Origin: Candidatus Coatesiibacteriota bacterium
GTDB lineage: Bacteria > Oederibacteriota > CAKKQC01
Direction: 5' to 3'
DNA length: 8,072 bases
Assembly: GCA_023265785.1 (NCBI GenBank)
Contig: JAHFSL010000091.1
Coordinates: 1-8,072 of the forward strand
The translations under genes were made by a program, and so were the position numbers. This document shows positions 1 through 7,037 of this stretch, piece after piece (within the stretch, counting starts at the first letter, position 1; every line of letters begins with the position of its first letter). The notes under the pieces were generated by a model, which was not told where the DNA came from, searched no databases, and saw nothing but the letters and a program-made list of their open reading frames with translations.

Positions 1-1992
1 GTCGTCGCGCTTCCACAGGTAGTGAATCAATCCCGTGTAGGTCAGCGAACTCGCCGGAGCCGGCGTGTTGTTGTCGTCGCGATTGTCCTGCGTTTCCAGC
101 CAGGTCAGGAGCTGCCAGAGCACGGGCGAGTTGGAGGTGACCTTGTAGATGAAGTTGGCCGGGAATGTCATGCAGGTTCCCTGCCAGCCCGCGGGATCGT
201 AGGTGGCGGGAATGCGCTCAACCTTGCAGCCGGCCAGCCCGCCGCCGGGAATTCCGCCGCCGCCCGGGAACCCGCCGAGGCAGTCGCCGAGCAGGGTGCC
301 GATGGACGCGGAGACCCCCCCGAGCGACGCCCATCCCACACCCTGGTACTGGAGACCCCGCAGCTCAAACTGGGTCTTCTTGTTCAATGGAAAGATTGGA
401 ACCACGAACCCGGGACACTGCCCCTTGAAGCTGTGCACATCGTCCGCCGCGAAGGAGACATAACTCAGGTAGGTCGTGGGGAGGACGATCCGGGCCATGT
501 GGGAGAAGGACCGCGGCAGGATCGCGTGGCCCGTCCCCGCGACAATGCCGGACCGCCCGATTTCCAGAACCGAGACCCCGTTGATGGCGGTGGCCCCCGC
601 CGTCGTCGCGGGCCTGACGAACGACTTCCACCGCAGGGTGATGGTGGCCTGTGGCGGCATGTCCAGCCGCCAGGTCAGCACGGTCCGGGCCCCGCTCAGG
701 AAGACGCCCGGTCCGGCGGCCGCGCAGCCCGTCGGGGTCATCGTCCACCCGGCGCAGGGGTCGTCGAAGCCAAACCCCGTCTGCCAGGGGTCGAGTTCGG
801 CCGGAACGGTATCCCAGACCTGCACGTTCCACCAGGTCTTCGTGGTGGAAGTGTTCTTCATGGAGAGCGAGTAGACCATCTCATCCGGAGGCTGGCCGTA
901 GGAGGGGGAAAACAGCACATCGTTGTCCCCGATCATCCACATGAGAAACCGCCGAACCACCGTCGTGGCAGGCGGCGTGACCACCGCCGTGGTGCCGCAC
1001 GAGGTGCCGACGAACTCGACCGCCGCGCGGTTGTCCAACCGGAGCCCCTCCGGCGCGGCCGTGTCCCCGGATCCGGGTTCGAACGACTCCCCGTTGCCCC
1101 AGTCCACCGACAGTCCAAAGGTGATCGCGCCGGTCGGCCCGCTCCCCGGCGCGCCCCCGGCCAGCGTCCACCGCAGCCGCGCGGGAGGGCCCCAGTCCGG
1201 ATCCCACAGCGGGTCCGGAGCGGGCACGGCGCTGCCGGGGACATAGTGGGTGTAGGGCGGCTGGGTATCGGTCACCACGATATTCGTGAGCACACTCGCT
1301 CCGGGCCGGCCATAATAGATTGTATAGGTGACGGTGTCCCCGGGCGGGGCGGCGTCCCGGTCCCCCTCCTTGAGGGTCCAGACGATGGTCTTGGGGGCGG
1401 CCACCACATCGTATCCCGGCGCCTGGCACCCGTACCCGTCCGTGATCGGCCCCCACGCCGTCGGGAAGGCCACATGGGCCGGCAGAGCCATGCGCACCGT
1501 GGCCAGCGGCGTGGGGCACGGAGCGATATCCGCGTACACCTGGACGGTGAAGTACCGTGCACACCCGACGGCGCACTCAAGCGGACACGCGGTCGAGAGA
1601 TCGGCCGACGAACCGGCCCAGGTCCAGGCCGGATAGGTTCCGGAGTCCTCGAGGTAATTGCCCGCCGCCGTCATCGGCACCAGCCCGGTGTTCACCGCGC
1701 CGCACACGACCTGCCAGTAGACCGCGGCAACATCAGCGGCCGCGGCCGTTCCGAAGTTCACCACGGTCAGCCCCTTGAGATTTTCCGGGCTCGCGGGGAG
1801 ACACCCATCGCACATGAGGACATCAAATGAGCCGACCCACACCAGCTTCCAGTTGGGAAACACGGTGCCCGGCTGGATGCTCCCGTTGTCCCATGCGTCC
1901 ATCAGGCAGGTGTCGGATCGGGCCCTCCCCGCCAGAATTGCCAGCACGGCAACGGTCGTCGCGATGCCCGCCCGCGCCGGGCGCGGCACCAT
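1..1992 (-). CDS. Secreted cysteine-containing protein with DUF11-like domains (3' end off the window)
   Basis: The reading frame is open for 664 codons from an ATG at 1992 to the left edge, with no stop, so the C-terminus is missing. Residues 1-26 look like a signal peptide: Arg at 4 and 7, a hydrophobic stretch at about 9-21, and a possible cleavage after Ala-Arg-Ser26. Residues about 199-345 resemble a DUF11 surface repeat ('PGDTVTYTIYY', 'TNIVVTDTQPP', 'LDNRAAVEF'). Residues about 346-475 look like a second, more divergent copy ('VYSLSMKN', 'VQVWDTVPAEL'). A Gly-rich linker lies at 573-588. Sixteen cysteines are scattered through it, including a CxxxCxxxC cluster at 136/140/144, which suggests disulfides outside the cytoplasm. 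No catalytic motif was recognised; the likely role is structural or adhesive at the cell surface (inferred). The ATG overlaps the preceding stop by one base (TAATG) and has no Shine-Dalgarno sequence. A plus-strand frame over the same region is a GC shadow. Confidence 0.85.
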   Translation of the reverse strand, partial: MVPRPARAGIATTVAVLAILAGRARSDTCLMDAWDNGSIQPGTVFPNWKLVWVGSFDVLMCDGCLPASPENLKGLTVVNFGTAAAADVAAVYWQVVCGAVNTGLVPMTAAGNYLEDSGTYPAWTWAGSSADLSTACPLECAVGCARYFTVQVYADIAPCPTPLATVRMALPAHVAFPTAWGPITDGYGCQAPGYDVVAAPKTIVWTLKEGDRDAAPPGDTVTYTIYYGRPGASVLTNIVVTDTQPPYTHYVPGSAVPAPDPLWDPDWGPPARLRWTLAGGAPGSGPTGAITFGLSVDWGNGESFEPGSGDTAAPEGLRLDNRAAVEFVGTSCGTTAVVTPPATTVVRRFLMWMIGDNDVLFSPSYGQPPDEMVYSLSMKNTSTTKTWWNVQVWDTVPAELDPWQTGFGFDDPCAGWTMTPTGCAAAGPGVFLSGARTVLTWRLDMPPQATITLRWKSFVRPATTAGATAINGVSVLEIGRSGIVAGTGHAILPRSFSHMARIVLPTTYLSYVSFAADDVHSFKGQCPGFVVPIFPLNKKTQFELRGLQYQGVGWASLGGVSASIGTLLGDCLGGFPGGGGIPGGGLAGCKVERIPATYDPAGWQGTCMTFPANFIYKVTSNSPVLWQLLTWLETQDNRDDNNTPAPASSLTYTGLIHYLWKRDD
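1915..1992 (-). other. Signal peptide of the downstream DUF11 secreted protein
   Basis: The first 26 codons encode a basic start (Arg4, Arg7), a hydrophobic core (ATTVAVLAILAG) and a small-residue cleavage context ending Ala-Arg-Ser before Asp27. This marks the start of a Sec-exported protein and supports ATG 1992 as the true start. The core is short and the cleavage point approximate. Confidence 0.7.
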
Positions 1993-1994
1993 TA
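1990..1994 (-). promoter_or_regulatory. TAATG stop/start overlap (translational coupling)
   Basis: The TAA stop of the D-threonine-aldolase-like gene (1994-1992) shares one base with the ATG of the DUF11 secreted protein (1992-1990). No Shine-Dalgarno sequence precedes this ATG, so translation probably depends on re-initiation by ribosomes finishing the upstream gene. The overlap is seen directly; the coupling is inferred. Confidence 0.75.
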
Positions 1995-3047
1995 CTGGAC
2001 GCGGCCCCGGGCCGCGACCCGCCAGGACACCTCGACCCGTTCGCCCCGCATCCCGTGCACCGTATCGGTCAAGTTGGTGACGGGACAGCAGTGGTTCGGA
2101 ATGATATGCACCCGTTCGCCAATCTTCGGCTTTCTCGCGCAGGCAGAGAAGTCGGCATGGCCGTGCTCCTCGGTCAGGACCGGAATCATCGCCTCAGGGT
2201 ACTCCAGAATCAGGCCGTGACCCGTCAGGCCGATGAGATCGGAAGAGAGCGTCTTGCTCCCCGCGTCGAGGATGCCGCGATCGGCGGTCGGCCGGCTCAC
2301 GACCGTCGCCGCGATCCGGAAGGCGCAGTCGGCCAGCGTCATGGACCCGGCCTTGAGGGTACTCCGGTCCCCGTAGGTGTACATCCCGGCGCGGTATTCG
2401 GTGACGCCCCGGCGCTCGTGCGCCTGCCACATCTTTGCGGTGCATCCCAGGCTGACGCCGCCTGGAGCAATGCCTGTCTTCGCCAGCAAGGCCCGCGACT
2501 CCGCGACAAACGGGTCGGTCTTCTCGTTATGGGGGTAGGCCATCAGCCCGCCGAAGCGCAGACCGGGCGACCTCCCGATGGCCTGCGCCAGCGCAACACC
2601 CTCGGCGGGCGTCTGCACCCCGCACCGTCCAGCACCCGTCTCGAATTCCACCCAAACGGGAAGCGTCAGCCCGGCCGTGGTCATGGCGCTGGACAGCCCG
2701 GCGACTGTTTCGGCCGAGTCGGCCGTCACGGCCATGGTGACCCGCTTCACCAGCGCCACCAGCCTCGCCAATTTGGCGCCGCCAAGAATGTTGTAAGGCA
2801 GAAAGATGTCCTTGATCCCGGCGTCGGCCATGACCTCGGCCTCGCCGAGTTTTTGGCAGGTGATTCCGGTAGCGCCTCCCTTCAATTGCATGTGGGCGAT
2901 TTCGGGAATCTTGTGCGTCTTGATGTGGGGGCGGTTGGCGATGGCGTGACCGGAAAGGTAGGACTGAAGTTTTCCGATGTTCGCCGCCAGCCGGTCGAGG
3001 TCCACCAGCACGGCGGGGGTTTCAAGGTCATGCACCGTCTGCGCCAT
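1992..3047 (-). CDS. D-threonine aldolase / D-serine dehydratase family PLP enzyme (fold type III)
   Basis: The protein has 351 residues, a normal length for the family. An alanine-racemase-type TIM barrel begins 'LETPAVLVDLDRL' (8-20), and the PLP-binding lysine is Lys43 in 'RPHIKTHK'. Other family landmarks are 'GAGRCGV' (138-144), 'GVTEYRAGMYTYGDR' (214-228) and 'DAGSKTLSSD' (261-270). The C-terminal D-serine-dehydratase-like domain carries 'PNHCCP', whose His319 and Cys321 match the family's divalent-metal pair. Family members cleave D-threonine to glycine and acetaldehyde, or deaminate D-serine to pyruvate; the substrate here cannot be read from sequence. The phosphate-loop motif, usually G-[GSC]-T-P-T, reads Gly-Cys-Thr-Ala-Lys (201-205), a possible active-site change. 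There is no signal peptide, so it is cytoplasmic. The ATG at 3047 is preferred over an in-frame TTG three bases earlier because it gives a TGATG overlap with the dipeptidase stop. The weak purine-containing stretch GGTGGCGAG lies just upstream. Confidence 0.93.
   Translation of the reverse strand: MAQTVHDLETPAVLVDLDRLAANIGKLQSYLSGHAIANRPHIKTHKIPEIAHMQLKGGATGITCQKLGEAEVMADAGIKDIFLPYNILGGAKLARLVALVKRVTMAVTADSAETVAGLSSAMTTAGLTLPVWVEFETGAGRCGVQTPAEGVALAQAIGRSPGLRFGGLMAYPHNEKTDPFVAESRALLAKTGIAPGGVSLGCTAKMWQAHERRGVTEYRAGMYTYGDRSTLKAGSMTLADCAFRIAATVVSRPTADRGILDAGSKTLSSDLIGLTGHGLILEYPEAMIPVLTEEHGHADFSACARKPKIGERVHIIPNHCCPVTNLTDTVHGMRGERVEVSWRVAARGRVQ
2000..2016. repeat. GC-only inverted repeat just upstream of the DUF11 gene start
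   Basis: An exact inverted repeat (8-base arms around one central base, all G/C) lies inside the last codons of the PLP-enzyme gene, 8 bases before the ATG of the secreted-protein gene. In RNA it could fold into a very stable short hairpin of about 7 pairs with a 3-base loop. It would cover the usual ribosome-binding zone. It could equally be a by-product of GC-rich codons (Ala-Ala-Arg-Gly-Arg). No U-tract follows, so it is not an intrinsic terminator. Confidence 0.4.
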
Positions 3048-3049
3048 CA
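3045..3049 (-). promoter_or_regulatory. TGATG stop/start overlap (translational coupling)
   Basis: The TGA stop of the M19 dipeptidase (3049-3047) shares one base with the ATG of the PLP enzyme (3047-3045). This arrangement decides the start of the PLP enzyme in favour of the ATG over the TTG at 3050, and it ties the production of the two enzymes together (coupling inferred). Confidence 0.75.
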
Positions 3050-4285
3050 AGTGCTCGCCACCCAGGCACGCCGCAGAAGCGCCAGCCAGTTGCCGTGCAT
3101 GATGCTCTTGATGTCGTCATACTTGTACCCGCGATTTGCAAGGATGGGGGCCAGCTTCTGAAGGTCTGCGATGGAGTCCAGATCGGATGGGGACTGCTCA
3201 CGGCCAAACCCCCCGTCGAGGTCGGACCCGATGGCGGCGTGCTTCACATTCCCGGCCAACTGGCAGACATGGTCAATGTGGTTCGCGACTGACTCCAACG
3301 TCACGCCCTCGTTCGTTGTAACACCCCGCACCCAGTCGGGCTTCAGCATCCAGGCGTCCAGCACAGCGCCGATCACGCCCTCCCGCTCGATGATGTCCTT
3401 CAACTGCTGGTCGGAGAACTGCCGCCGGCCCGGTACCAGCGCGCGGCAGTTGCTGTGGCTGGCCAGCACCGGGCCATCCCAGATACGCATGGCCTCATGG
3501 AAGGCCCGGTCACTCAAATGGGTCACATCCAGGATCATGTGGAGCCGGCCCATGCCGGCCAGGAGCGGCCGCGCCAGCGGCGTCAGCCCGTCGTCGCCGC
3601 CGGTGCCGCCCGCGTACCGCCCGGGCCCAAAATGCGAAAGCCCGATGACCCGCAGGCCGGAAGTGTGCCATGAGTCGAGATGTGCCGGAGTCAGAATGGG
3701 ATCGGCCCCCTCCATGCTGAGGATAATGCCGAGACTCGGCTTAATCTTCCGATCTGAAGAAGGACCCATCCGTCGCTTCGCCTCGTACTCCTTACGAATT
3801 CCTTCCTCAATCATTCGCTCCAACGCTGCCAATTCGGTGGGCCCAGTTGGTGACGACGACTGAACATCTGGACTGGGCATGACGGGCGGTCGCTCCTCTT
3901 CCCACGCCTCCCATATCTCCACATGCCAATCGAGCGTAGGACGATCGGCGATCACCCTCAATTGCCTCTGATTTTCCAGCGCACGGTAGTAGCCAAGTTG
4001 GCCCAACGCGGTGGCGCAGGCCTGCTCGGGACTGGGCCAGTCGAGGTGCGCCAAGGGGCGGCCGGTGGACCGGGCCAGCAGGGTGGCGAAGCACAGCCCC
4101 ACCCTGCCACGGCGCATGTCGGGCAGGGAAACTGTGGCGGAAAACGTCCAGGTCGGAGCCGCTTCTGCGACTACCTGCACCACGGTTTGCGGCGCTGCAC
4201 GGATGTCGCCCACCGGATTGGTGATATCCCGGTTCCACTGGAGCGCGTTCCACGCCAGGTCGAGGTGGCCGTCAAAAATCAGCAT
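3047..4285 (-). CDS. Membrane-dipeptidase family zinc metallopeptidase (peptidase M19)
   Basis: The protein has 412 residues and resembles renal/membrane dipeptidases, amidohydrolase-fold zinc enzymes that hydrolyse dipeptides, often with a D-residue at the C-terminal position. The metal ligands and active-site residues are all recognisable: HxD at His7/Asp9 ('DGHLDLAWN'), the bridging Glu192 ('SMEGADP'), His256 ('DVTHLSD') and His277 ('ASHSNCRAL'). Arg288 and Asp355 ('GSDLDGG') match the substrate-binding Arg and catalytic Asp of the family. The C-terminus 'MHGNWLALLRRA' is the usual family ending. No signal peptide or lipid anchor is seen, so it is probably cytoplasmic despite the family name. 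Residues about 134-182 are an extra charged, low-complexity-looking segment not expected in the family core. The ATG lies 3 bases after the upstream stop, with no Shine-Dalgarno sequence, and the stop overlaps the next start. Pairing with a D-amino-acid-type PLP enzyme suggests catabolism of D-residue-containing peptides (inferred). Confidence 0.95.
   Translation of the reverse strand: MLIFDGHLDLAWNALQWNRDITNPVGDIRAAPQTVVQVVAEAAPTWTFSATVSLPDMRRGRVGLCFATLLARSTGRPLAHLDWPSPEQACATALGQLGYYRALENQRQLRVIADRPTLDWHVEIWEAWEEERPPVMPSPDVQSSSPTGPTELAALERMIEEGIRKEYEAKRRMGPSSDRKIKPSLGIILSMEGADPILTPAHLDSWHTSGLRVIGLSHFGPGRYAGGTGGDDGLTPLARPLLAGMGRLHMILDVTHLSDRAFHEAMRIWDGPVLASHSNCRALVPGRRQFSDQQLKDIIEREGVIGAVLDAWMLKPDWVRGVTTNEGVTLESVANHIDHVCQLAGNVKHAAIGSDLDGGFGREQSPSDLDSIADLQKLAPILANRGYKYDDIKSIMHGNWLALLRRAWVAST
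3740..3886 (-). other. Insertion-like segment within the M19 dipeptidase gene
   Basis: This part encodes residues 134-182, between the 'EIWEAWEEE' helix and the strand ending in the metal-ligand Glu ('LGIILSMEGADP'). It starts Pro/Ser/Thr-rich (about 134-150) and then becomes a charged, probably helical stretch rich in Glu, Lys and Arg (about 151-182). By count 80 of 147 bases are G or C (54%), clearly below the surrounding gene. The reading frame is intact through it and no family motif is disrupted. The family core does not normally have a segment this long here (from memory of relatives). Confidence 0.5.
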
Positions 4286-4288
4286 GCG

Positions 4289-5872
4289 TCAGCGCGGCGC
4301 GGCGTCCACGCCGAACCGCATCGGGGGGGCCCCTGATTCCTGCGCCCCGATGTCCGGGCCCGCGCCAAGGAACCCGTCGTTGAAATTCGGGAGCCGGATC
4401 CCGGCGTCATACCCCGGGCTGGCCGGATCAAGCGCGTACCGGCCGGAACGGCCGGCCTGGTCCCCGTCCCCCGGCCGGAACATGGGGACGCCGCGAATCC
4501 CGTGCGCCTCCGCGCCCGCGTACGCCTTGAGCCGGCCATTGAAGAGGTCATAGTCGAGCCGGTCTCCCGGGTTGCGGTGCCCGTCCTCGCAGAAATACCG
4601 ATCCGACCAAACGGTATGCCAGATGTTGTTCAGCGACACGGTCTCGGTCATCGGGTTGCCGTCCCCCGTGGGCGACGGCCCGCCCCACGCGCCCAGGGGA
4701 AGGGTCTTGCCCGGGGCGCGCTCCTGGAGCAGGGTGTTGTGGAGGAAATACCGGCGTCCACGCCCGAACGCGCCGGCATCCCCGAGCTTGCCGAACCACC
4801 CCCGGCCATCCAGGTCGGTGTCCGCCGCCGAGGCCCGGCGGCTCCGGTTCATAACGTTACGAAATATATACAGCGGGCCGATGCCGCACACGACGCTCGC
4901 AACGCCGGTAAAGGTCTGGTCCAGGTAATTGCCCCAGACCCTGACGTTGCGCCCGCCGCCCTCGATTTCCAGGGCGTCATCGCAGACATTGGACACGACG
5001 TTCCCGTAAATGTCGGAGTCGGGTCCGGGGAAGCCGTCGTTGCTGAAGTTCTCGGCGCCCCCGATCCCGTCATTAAACCGGTGCGCCTCATCGGAATACA
5101 TCTCGTTCCATCTGATGACATGGTTGCCGGCGGAGTCGAACCACACCACGGCCTGCGGCCCGTGGGGGTGGAACCCTTCCGCCGTTCGGGACTGCGTCCA
5201 GTCATTGGAATTGGCCCGTGGATGGTGAAGACGGTTGTGCTGGATGATGATTCGCCGGACGCCGGGGTCGTCGGAAAAGATGGCCGCGTCCTGCTCGGCG
5301 CCCATCCCGTCGGGGTCCACCCGGCCCCAGCCGCTGATGTCGCAGTCCTCGATCACCACATCATGGACGCCCGCGCCCAGCTCCAACCCGCGCTTCGCCG
5401 CACCTTTCAACACCAGTCCGCGGACAATGGCAAAGGAGGCCGTGACCAGCACGCACACCGGCGCCCGGCCGTCCACATCAATCGTCGCCGACTCTCCCGA
5501 GGCGGGCGCATAGAGCACCCAGCCTCCGGCTACCCCGGAGACGGTTGCGGTGAACATGGCCCGGGACAGCCCGGATGGGATCCGCACCGTGGTCACAACG
5601 GGAAACACATCGCTCCAGGTCCTGACTGTCACGCGAGTTCGTTCCCTCCTCCCGGCCAGCGCGGCCTGCACCTCGTAGGCTGTTCCGGGCTGGAGCCCGA
5701 CTATACTTCCCCGGTACTCCCGGTTGCGGGCGTCAAACCAGGGCGGGATGGCCTCGCGCCACCCTGCGGCTCCCTGCGCGCGATATGTGATGGCGCAGGT
5801 CACCCCCGCATTCCCCGCGGCCGGCGACCAGGAGAGGCCGAGGCACTCGAAGGTGGGCACCGCGGTCAACAT
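4289..5872 (-). CDS. Right-handed parallel beta-helix protein with N-terminal fibronectin-III-like domain
   Basis: The protein has 527 residues from ATG 5872. Residues about 5-86 look like a fibronectin-III-type module ('GLSWSPAAG', 'YRAQGAAGWREA', 'GLQPGTAYEVQA'). From about residue 128 to 415 there are beta-helix rungs with recurring Asn/Val turns: 'IVRGLVLKG', 'DVVIEDCDISGWG', 'RIIIQHNRLHH', 'HVIRWNEMYS', 'DIYGNVVSNVCDDALEIEGG', 'NVRVWGNYLDQ', 'PLYIFRNVM'. The C-terminus 'GPDIGAQE' is the closing motif common in such proteins. The fold is shared by pectate lyases, polygalacturonases, other polysaccharide lyases and phage tailspikes, so the activity is unproven; beside a PL22-like gene, a polysaccharide substrate is plausible. 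No signal peptide was found with this start. The frame stays open upstream to 6079, but that extension is Pro/Arg-rich and overlaps the previous gene, so it was rejected. In-frame GTGs at 5884 and 5881 are possible alternatives. The start lies 20 bases after the upstream TGA, and the stop is 3 bases before the next ATG. Confidence 0.9.
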   Translation of the reverse strand: MLTAVPTFECLGLSWSPAAGNAGVTCAITYRAQGAAGWREAIPPWFDARNREYRGSIVGLQPGTAYEVQAALAGRRERTRVTVRTWSDVFPVVTTVRIPSGLSRAMFTATVSGVAGGWVLYAPASGESATIDVDGRAPVCVLVTASFAIVRGLVLKGAAKRGLELGAGVHDVVIEDCDISGWGRVDPDGMGAEQDAAIFSDDPGVRRIIIQHNRLHHPRANSNDWTQSRTAEGFHPHGPQAVVWFDSAGNHVIRWNEMYSDEAHRFNDGIGGAENFSNDGFPGPDSDIYGNVVSNVCDDALEIEGGGRNVRVWGNYLDQTFTGVASVVCGIGPLYIFRNVMNRSRRASAADTDLDGRGWFGKLGDAGAFGRGRRYFLHNTLLQERAPGKTLPLGAWGGPSPTGDGNPMTETVSLNNIWHTVWSDRYFCEDGHRNPGDRLDYDLFNGRLKAYAGAEAHGIRGVPMFRPGDGDQAGRSGRYALDPASPGYDAGIRLPNFNDGFLGAGPDIGAQESGAPPMRFGVDAAPR

Positions 5873-5892
5873 GGCGACCACCACCGCCGGGT

Positions 5893-7035
5893 TCAGGGGG
5901 CCTCCGCTGGCACGGGGACGAGGTACAACTGGCCGTACCCGGTCCGGTCGGAGCAGAACAGGATCCCGGAGCCGTCCGGGGTAAGCCGCGGGTGGCAGTG
6001 GACGTTCTGGATATGGAAGGAACACCGGTGGCGTGCGACCCGAACCGGTCCATCGTACCGGCCGGACCGGCGCCGCCACATGAGAATGTAGTCCTTGGCT
6101 TCCTTGAGATTGAACGGGTCCGCCGCCTCGCCGTCACCGACGATCAGGTCCGCCGTCAGGCTGTGGAAGTGCTCGGAGGTCATGGGCAGTTCGGCCTCGA
6201 TGAGGTCGGTGTTGTCGTACCGGACGGCTCCGAACATCGGCTTCCCGCCGATGCCGCCGTGGTACGCGACATGCTCACCGTCGGCGAGCCAGTACTCATG
6301 GCCGGCCACATCACCGGGGTTCCCCGGCCGGATCTTCCAGACCCGGCCGGTCGGGATGTCCAGCCCCCAGATCCGGTGGTCCACGGCGTCCCACGGACCC
6401 TCGTGGCAGAAGGTCATCAGATCCGCCCGGCCCGGCGAGGCATTGGCGTGGCCGATCCAGCACCGGTCCTCGTGCAGGACACGCGCGCCCGACCCATCGG
6501 TGGCGATCAGGACGACGCGCGACAGCGGATGCGCGTCGAACGTCTCCCGAAACCCGATGTAGCCCTCCTGCAATCCCTTCTCGGTGGCGGGGCCGACCTC
6601 CCGGATGGAGGTCGCCGCATGCCGGCCATCGGCGGTCACGCTGATGATGGCGACCTCGAATCCCGCCGGCGCCTCCCAGAGGTCCGCCAGCGCCAGGGTC
6701 GCGAGGTCGAGACGGCGCAGGCGCCGGCCCTGCCAGAAGTACGCCCGCCCGCGCTCGGGGTCCAGCGCCGTCAGCACGAAATGGAGCGGCGCCTTCTGCT
6801 CCAGGTCGGTCAACTGGGTAATTCGTCCGCTGGCCATATCCAGGCAGAAGAGATTGGCGTGGTTGGCGCGCTCGGAGGCAAACAGGAGTTTCCGGTCCCG
6901 GTCATACCAGCCGAAGTTCGTGAAATACAGGTGCCATGCATGGCCGCGGTAGTCGGTCAACTGGGTCACCTCGGCCCCGGTCTCCGGGTCCCGAAAGGCC
7001 GACCGCTCCGCGGGAAAGGTCTCGCCGGCCCCCAC
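5893..7035 (-). CDS. Oligogalacturonate-lyase-like protein (polysaccharide lyase family 22, beta-propeller)
   Basis: The protein has 380 residues if started at GTG 7035, close to the roughly 388 of known oligogalacturonate lyases. These are cytoplasmic seven-bladed propellers that cleave unsaturated digalacturonate by beta-elimination using a bound metal. Family landmarks run in order: 'AERSAFRDPETGAEVTQLTD', the blade motifs 'LFCLDMASGRITQLTD' and 'IATDGSGARVLHED', 'FCHEGPWDAVDHRIW', 'GHEYWLADG', 'HFHSLTADLIVGDGEA', 'QNVHCHPRLTPDG'. The metal-site set is complete: His291, Gln343, His346 and His348 (QxxHxH). Arg221 and His246 fit the catalytic Arg and His, and the 221/246/291 spacing equals that of the Yersinia enzyme as I recall it (217/242/287). 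No signal peptide is present. GTG 7035 is preferred because it starts 2 bases after the upstream TGA and matches the family N-terminus ('GxGxTFPAE'). A TTG at 7068 would overlap the upstream gene by 31 bases, and neither start has a clear Shine-Dalgarno sequence. Divergent paralogues are common, so the exact substrate is uncertain. Confidence 0.88.
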   Translation of the reverse strand: MGAGETFPAERSAFRDPETGAEVTQLTDYRGHAWHLYFTNFGWYDRDRKLLFASERANHANLFCLDMASGRITQLTDLEQKAPLHFVLTALDPERGRAYFWQGRRLRRLDLATLALADLWEAPAGFEVAIISVTADGRHAATSIREVGPATEKGLQEGYIGFRETFDAHPLSRVVLIATDGSGARVLHEDRCWIGHANASPGRADLMTFCHEGPWDAVDHRIWGLDIPTGRVWKIRPGNPGDVAGHEYWLADGEHVAYHGGIGGKPMFGAVRYDNTDLIEAELPMTSEHFHSLTADLIVGDGEAADPFNLKEAKDYILMWRRRSGRYDGPVRVARHRCSFHIQNVHCHPRLTPDGSGILFCSDRTGYGQLYLVPVPAEAP

Positions 7036-7037
7036 GG

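Noticed and set aside
22..1830. Long plus-strand open frame of about 600 codons
   Set aside because: It lies opposite the real minus-strand secreted-protein gene, is Arg/Gly/Pro-rich with no recognisable domain, and is expected from GC-biased third positions. The minus-strand frame has a signal peptide and DUF11 motifs.
2236..2247. Twelve-base match to the common Illumina adapter sequence
   Set aside because: It encodes part of the conserved family motif 'GSKTLSSDL' in an unbroken frame, so it is a natural coincidence, not contamination.
1827..3161. Plus-strand open frame of about 440 codons
   Set aside because: It is antisense to the PLP enzyme gene, whose frame carries the full set of family motifs. 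The plus-strand product has no recognisable features.
3745..3755. Eleven-base match to the Illumina adapter end near the edge of the M19 insertion
   Set aside because: The frame continues intact through it and no further adapter sequence follows. It is probably chance, though its place beside the composition change makes a read-coverage check sensible.
5873..6079. Upstream extension of the beta-helix gene by 69 codons
   Set aside because: The extension is Pro/Arg-rich, overlaps the end of the PL22-like gene in another frame, has no signal peptide, and the family-like sequence starts only after ATG 5872.
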